Both the position numbers and the translations under genes were made by a program. The notes beneath the pieces were generated by a model. That model was not told where the DNA came from. It ran no database searches and saw only the letters and a program-made list of their open reading frames with translations. A stretch of 64,000 nucleotides of DNA from Myotis daubentonii (lineage: Eukaryota; Chordata; Mammalia; Chiroptera; Vespertilionidae): NCBI RefSeq assembly GCF_963259705.1, contig NC_081841.1:28757244-28821243 (forward strand), written 5' to 3'. Of the stretch, positions 58,490-64,000 are shown piece after piece (position 1 is the stretch's first letter; every line of letters begins with the position of its first letter).

Positions 58490-61280
58490 AGTGTAGAGCT
58501 CAATAATTTTTACATTTGTATAATACCTCCATGTAACCAGTACTCAGAAGAAGTATAGAACAATTTCAACATCCCAGAAGTTTCCTTCAAGCCCCTTCCT
58601 AGTCAACACCTTCTCTCACAACCAAAGGTTAACTTCTATTCTAACTTTTATACAATAAATTAGTTTTATGGTTCTTGAACAGCATATGGACTCTATAAAT
58701 GTAATCAGTATTTCTTTTTTGTGTCTGACTTTTTTTCATTCAGTATATTGCGTTTGAGATTCATTCATGAATTAATGTTCATTGTTTTGTATTGTGGTAT
58801 ATAGAATTCCATTGCATAAATATGCCATGACTTATTTAGCCATTCTCTTCTTCATAAGCATATGGACCATTTATAGTCTTTCATTCTTATGAATAAAGTG
58901 ACTATTAACATTTTTGTAACTATTATTTTTGTGGACATTTTACACTATTTTTTTTTTTTTTTTTTAGTATATAGTTAGGCATTGGATTGGTGGGCAAAAG
59001 GATAGGTACAGGATTAACTTTTCAACATATTTTTACTTCTTAAAAATGGCTGGGTCAATTTATACATGCAATAGCTAAATATGAGTGTGTGAGTTGTTCT
59101 ATATCCTTGCCAAGAATTAATATGGTCAATCATTGATTTTATTTACTTCCTTTATTTATTTTTGCCAGTGTTTTATTTTATTTTATTCCAATTGAGTTTA
59201 TTGGGGTGACATTGGTTCACAAAACCATACAGGTTTTAAGTGTACAACTCAATGAAACAGCATTTGCACACTACATCATGCGCTCATTACCCTATTGACT
59301 TTAGACATTCTGGTGGCTTTATAGTGGTATCTTCTTATAATTGAATTTATATTTCCTTAATAAGTAATAATGTTGAGCAAATTTTTATATACTTATTGGT
59401 TATTTGGATGTAATATTTTGTAAACTTTCTGCAATTTTTTGCACAGTATTTTATTGTGCAATTTGACTATTTTCTATTGATTTATTGGAGCTCTCTCTAT
59501 ATATGGATACAACTACTTTGTCAGAGGTATTGGAAATATATTTTCTCAAATACATTGACTTCATTTTTTGTTTTGTTTTATATTAATACTCACCTGAGGA
59601 TATTTTTCCATTGATTTTAGAGAGAGTGGAAGAGAGAGGGAAAGACAGAGAGAAACATCGATGTGAGAGACACACATCGTTGGGTTGCCTCCTGCATGCG
59701 CCCTGACCAGGGCCTGGGCTGGGGAGGGGCCTGTAACTAAGGTATGTGCCCTTGACCGGAATCAAACCTGAGATCCTTCGGTCTGCAGACTGATGCTTTT
59801 GAGCCAAACAAGCTAGGGCTTGACTTCATTTTGATGCACAAAAGTTATTGAGTCCAACTTATCATTTTTTAATTTTAATTCTTTTTATGTCCTTTTAAGA
59901 AATCTTTCCTTCATCCGAGTTATTGACACTATTGTTCTGTATCCGTCTGTAAATTTGATTGTTTAACTTTCAATTTTATAATCCACCTCAAATTTATTTT
60001 TCTGTTTGGTGTGTGGAAAGGTTCAAGGTTTGTTTATATTCCATAGAGGCATGCAATTACTCCAGAAACACGTACTGGAAAGACCATCTTTATGCCCACT
60101 AGCCTGTCTTGAGAACTTTGTCATAAACTGGGTAACCATGTATGTGTAGGTTTACTTTAGGGTTGTCTATGATATAGCATTGGTAGATTTGTCTTAATTA
60201 CTGTATCTTGTAATAGGTAGAGTCAGTCCTTTAACTTTGAACTTAAGACTATTTTGAATATTTTAGGTCTCTAATTTTTCATATAAGTTTTAGAATCCAC
60301 TTGTCATTTTCCACCCACCCTTCAAAAATAAAACTGTTCTAAGTTTGTAATAATGTTGAACAAATAGATTTTAGCTTGGATAAAGACACTTTAAACAATT
60401 TAAAGCTACTTAGATTTTCTATTTCGTCCTGTGTTAGCTTTGGTAACATGTTTTTCAAGATTTTTTTTCTATTTAATTGTTGTTGTTTTTTAATTTTAAG
60501 AATGTTTCTTTAAAAATCACTTTACTAACTTTTTAAATGTCTTTACAATATATAGTTATGTTCCCTTTTTCACTTTGGATAGTGGTAAATTATGTTTTTT
60601 ATTCACTCTCCCATTTTTGGAAAGGGGGGTCCATCTTACTAGTAGTTTATGATTTTCATTTATCTTTTCAAAGTGCCAACTTTGGCTTTGTTGACTGTCT
60701 ATCATATGCCCAATTCTGCTCTCACTGTATTTATTTTATTCTTTATACTTTCTTTGAGTATAGTTTGCTATTCTCCTTACCTTTTGAGGTAGAAGCTTAA
60801 ATTATTGGTTTAAGACCACTCTTCTTTTTCTAATACATCCTTACGAAATTATAAAATTCTTGCTAAGCCTTCTTTAGCTGAATCCCATAAATTTTGACAT
60901 GTTGTGTTTTCATTATCATTTAGCTCAAAATATTTTCTAATTTCCCTTGTGATTTATTCTGTGAATCAAGGCTTATTTAGAAGTGTGTTGCTTAATTTCT
61001 AAATATTTATAGATCTTCAGTCATTTATCTGTTATTCAGTTTTAATTTAATACTTGAATGATCAGAATATGATTTAAATCCTTATGAATTTGTCAAGGCT
61101 TATTTTAGGAATAGAATATGGTCTATTTTGGTAAATGTGTTATGTGAACTAGAGAGGAATATGCATATTCTTACTGTTGCATATAATGTTCTATATATGT
61201 TAATTAGATAAATGTGGTTTGCTCATTTTTAAAATCTTCTTATTCTCATTGATTTCCTTTTTGAGGTTTAGGCAATTATT
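58490..61280 (-). mobile_element. Old L1 complex (3' UTR and ORF2), reverse, with nested insertions
   Basis: On minus, this is a chain of old L1 pieces. A 3' UTR lies at 58490-58970 and a second L1 3' end at about 59185-59290 ('gagtttattggggtgacattgg'). ORF2-derived sequence follows up to about 61250. A VES SINE is nested at 59568-59819. All frames are broken. Confidence 0.7.
59568..59819 (-). mobile_element. VES SINE inside old L1
   Basis: Reverse copy with an enlarged middle (extra sequence near 59700-59735). A perfect 13-bp target duplication TTGACTTCATTTT lies at 59555-59567 and 59820-59832. Confidence 0.93.
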
Positions 61281-62284
61281 TTTTCCCTTTTAAATATCTT
61301 TATTTTTTTTAGAGAAGACTTAGGTTCAGAACAAAATTGAGTAGAAATTATAGAGCTCTCTTCTACTCTCTTCCTCAACACATGCACATCCTCCTACACT
61401 ACGGACACCCCGCACCAGAATGGCTCATTTGTTACAGTTGATGAACCGACATTGACACATCATTCACATCCAAAGTCCACAGTTTACATTAGGCTTCACT
61501 TCCTATTGCAGGGGTCCTCAAACTTTTTAAACAGGGGGCCACTTCACTGTCCCTCAGACCGTTGGAGGCCCGGACTATAGTTTAAAAAAAAACTATGAAC
61601 AAATTCCTATGCACACTGCACATATCTTATTTTGAAGTAAAAAAACAAAACGGGAACAAATACAGTATTTGTACTTGCATGTGGCCCGCGGTCCGTAGTT
61701 TGAGGACCCCTGCCCTATTGTATAGCCTAAGGGTTTGTACAAATGTGTAATGACACATAGCCACCATTATACTGTCAAATGGAATAGCTTCACTTGCCTA
61801 AAAATCCTCTGTGCTCCTCTTATTAATTCCTCCCTCCTCCCTAACCCCTAGCAACCACTATTCTTTTTAATTGTCTCCATACGTTTGTTTTTCCAAAATG
61901 TTATATAATGAGAGTCATACAGTACATAGTCTTTTCAAAATGACTTCTTTCACTTATCAATATGTATTTAAAGTTCCTCCATGTCTTTTTGTGGCTTATT
62001 AGCTCATTTATTTTTAGTGCTAAGTAATATTCCATTGTTTGGATGTTACAGTTTATTATATATTCACCCTCTGAAGGATGTCTTGATTGCTTCCAAATTA
62101 TAAATCAAGCTGTTATAAACATCCACAACATGCAAGGTCTTGTGTGAACGTAAGTTTTCAAATCCTTTGGGTAAATACCAAGAAGCACAACTGTTGGGTT
62201 GTAGGGAAATGGTATGTTAGTAAGTTTTCCCCTGCAGCCTGGACTTACTGTAGGCCCCAATATAAACTTGTTAAGGTATTGCAG
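61281..62284 (-). mobile_element. Old L1 3' UTR, interrupted by a hAT element
   Basis: On + it reads 'tttagagaagacttaggttcag', 'ccctagcaaccactattc' and 'agtaatattccattgtttgga', as in L1M-type 3' ends seen in reverse. A hAT copy interrupts it at 61509-61712. Confidence 0.65.
61509..61712 (+). mobile_element. Nonautonomous hAT transposon (204 bp)
   Basis: Perfect 16-bp terminal inverted repeats CAGGGGTCCTCAAACT / AGTTTGAGGACCCCTG. The 8-bp target duplication is TCCTATTG (61501-61508) / CCCTATTG (61713-61720). It has no coding capacity and lies inside the old L1 3' UTR, so it is younger than that L1. Confidence 0.92.
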
Positions 62285-62304
62285 AGTCTTTCTTTCTTTC
62301 TTTC

Positions 62305-62526
62305 TTTTTTTTTTTAATATATTTTATTGATTTTTTACAGAGAGGAAGGGAGAGAGATAGAGAGTTAGAAACATCGATGAGAGAGAAACATCAATCAGCT
62401 GCCTCCTGCACATCTCCCCCTGGGGATATGCCCGCAACCCAGGTACATGCCCTTGATCGGAATCGAACCCGGGACCTTTCAGTCCGCAGGCCGACGCTCT
62501 ATCCACTGAGCCAAACCGGTCTCAGC
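62305..62526 (-). mobile_element. VES SINE
   Basis: Reverse copy with intact A and B boxes on minus (TGGCTCAGTGG, GGTTCGATTCC). The flanking TCTTTCTTTCTT direct repeats (about 62288 on and 62527-62538) fit a target duplication in a CTTT-rich site. Confidence 0.93.
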
Positions 62527-62633
62527 TCTTTCTTTCTTGAGATATAGTTAACATTTTCAGTGAACAGATTTGGGATCGAAACTTCACTCGGGTCTAGGAA
62601 CTGGACAAGTGACCATGAGGTTTTTTGTTTGTT

Positions 62634-62849
62634 TTTAAAATATATTTTATTGATTTTTTACAGAGAGGAAAGGAGAGGGACAGAGAGTTAGAAACATGGA
62701 TGAGAGAGAAACATCGATCAGCTGCCTCCTGCACACCCCCTACCGGGGATGTGCCCGCAACCAAGGCACATGCCCCTGACCGGAATCGAACCCGGGACCC
62801 TTCAGTCCGCAGGCCGATGCTCCATCCACTGAGCCAAACTGGTTAGGGC
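62634..62849 (-). mobile_element. VES SINE
   Basis: Second reverse copy only about 107 bp from the previous one and in the same orientation. The flanking repeat is of the form ATGAGGTTTTTTG / ATGAGTTTGTTTT, starting at 62615 and 62850. Confidence 0.92.
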
Positions 62850-62863
62850 ATGAGTTTGTTTTT

Positions 62864-63483
62864 TTAATTGAGGTGATCATCCTTAGCTTCCTGTTTATCC
62901 ATTCCTGCTATATATATGGCAGTACCCTATTGGCTGCCCATCTATTTGCCTCTAGAGATGCTATGTGATATTCATATCACAATTCTCTGAAAGTCATCCA
63001 CCCTTGCCTACCACTCTGACTTTGACAGTTCTTATGGTCATTGAGATTCCCAGGCTTTTGGTGTCTAAGTGCTGTCACTTATCCTTCATTGCTTCTAGGA
63101 CCTTTTCATTCATAACCAAACTCTGTGATAGCCTTTCCTAGTATCCACCATGGCCAGGGAATAGAGCTACTACTGAGTTTATTATTGATTCTATATGCTT
63201 CTCGCCAGAGCATACCTGATGTCCTTGTTGAATGGTGTGTCCTCTGGAACATAATCCTCTTACGGATCTTCTGACCTCACATGACATACCCACTCTAGCA
63301 TGCCCACTTCCCTGAGCCTTTTTATCTCTTTCCTCATTGTCTGTCATGGTAATTCAAGCATTGCAATTTCACTCAGTATGGGCTGTTACTTTCTCTAGAG
63401 TTCTAAAAGACAGCATAGCTGCAAACTTGCACAATCCTCTGGGGGCCTTACCAAAGTGAGGAATTCATATCCTGAAAGAATGC
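62864..63483. other. Intergenic DNA, no gene seen
   Basis: Unique-looking sequence with no recognised gene or repeat. Confidence 0.4.
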
Positions 63484-63491
63484 CTCTAAAT

Positions 63492-63703
63492 CAGCAGTTC
63501 TCAACCTGTGGATGACGACCCCTTTGGTGGTGGAACGACCCTTTCACAGGGGTAGCCTAAGACCATCCTGCATATCAGATATTTACATTACAATTCATAA
63601 CAGTAGCAAGATTACAGTTATGAAGTAGCAATGAAAGTAATTTTATGGTTGGGTCACAACATGAGGAACTGTATTTAAAGGGCCAGAAGGTTGAGAACCA
63701 CTG
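63492..63703 (+). mobile_element. SPIN-type nonautonomous hAT, internally deleted (212 bp)
   Basis: Ends CAGCAGTTCTCAACCTGTGG and AAGGTTGAGAACCACTG, with a perfect 8-bp target duplication CTCTAAAT at 63484-63491 and 63704-63711. Compared with the 309-bp copy at 41513, it lacks about 90 bp after the 'taagaccatc' stretch. Confidence 0.92.
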
Positions 63704-63711
63704 CTCTAAAT

Positions 63712-64000
63712 AAATAAACTATGCATTTTTTTAAATCTAGTTTTATATTCTGTCCTCCTGATAAAAGAACCCTCAAAATCCAGTTTCCCAACTACTTTCC
63801 AGACTCTTTTCTACATGTGTTGGCTAATTATGGAAGCTCTTTTGGAATTTGGTCTCTCCTCACTGATCAGGACCAAAGAAACTTCTACTTGCCTTTGCTA
63901 TGACTAAACCAAAATTTTGGCCTGGATTCAAACATGGTGGTGGTGGTGGTTGGGGGGTGCGGGGGGGGGGGGAGTGGTTGAAGGAGACCCTGTAGATTCG
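63712..64000. other. Window end, no gene seen; G-rich patch
   Basis: A (GGT)n and poly-G stretch at 63939-63973 could form a G-quadruplex. No gene is seen. Confidence 0.5.

Overview
The window is nuclear DNA from a bat, most likely a vespertilionid of the Myotis type. This rests on thirteen tRNA-derived VES SINEs, six Helitron copies with HeliBat-type ends, two SPIN-type hAT elements, and bat-style L1 3' ends. There are no prokaryotic-style operons, and the only intact protein-coding gene is split into exons.

Region 1 (about 2.5-14.9 kb) is the MGST1 gene on the + strand. It has a GC-rich promoter, a noncoding first exon ending at 2874, and three coding exons (8005-8130, 10302-10396, 14236-14482). 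These join to 468 nt encoding 155 residues plus stop, with canonical GT/AG splice sites and a polyadenylation signal at 14823. The product is microsomal glutathione S-transferase 1, a four-helix membrane enzyme that conjugates glutathione to electrophiles and reduces lipid hydroperoxides. The introns hold old MIRs, a (CA)19 microsatellite and a reverse-oriented L1 carrying a VES SINE.

Region 2 (about 14.9-64 kb) is a 49-kb stretch with no recognisable host gene, built largely from mobile elements. The main ones are: a young but internally defective betaretrovirus-like provirus on the minus strand (18970-22815) with near-identical LTRs, a tRNA-Lys-type primer site and a 6-bp target duplication; a head-to-tail array of three Helitrons (26710-28228); a single Helitron (33600-33837); two abutting Helitrons inside an L1 (34497-35632); a short Helitron (57929-58037); a solo LTR with a 4-bp duplication (31870-32331); an ERV-L-class integrase relic (about 46.2-46.9 kb); a solo MLT2-like LTR with embedded microsatellites (51251-51885); several L1 fragments, one with a twin-priming inversion (54262-54627); and four nonautonomous hAT elements with 8-bp duplications.

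I found no CRISPR array, rRNA gene, true tRNA gene, or new multi-gene system. The most unusual material is in the mobile elements: repeated Helitron insertion at one AT site, a defective provirus family that appears to have moved recently in trans, and GC-rich Helitron cargo of unknown origin. Family names of repeats come from pattern recognition and were not checked against a library.
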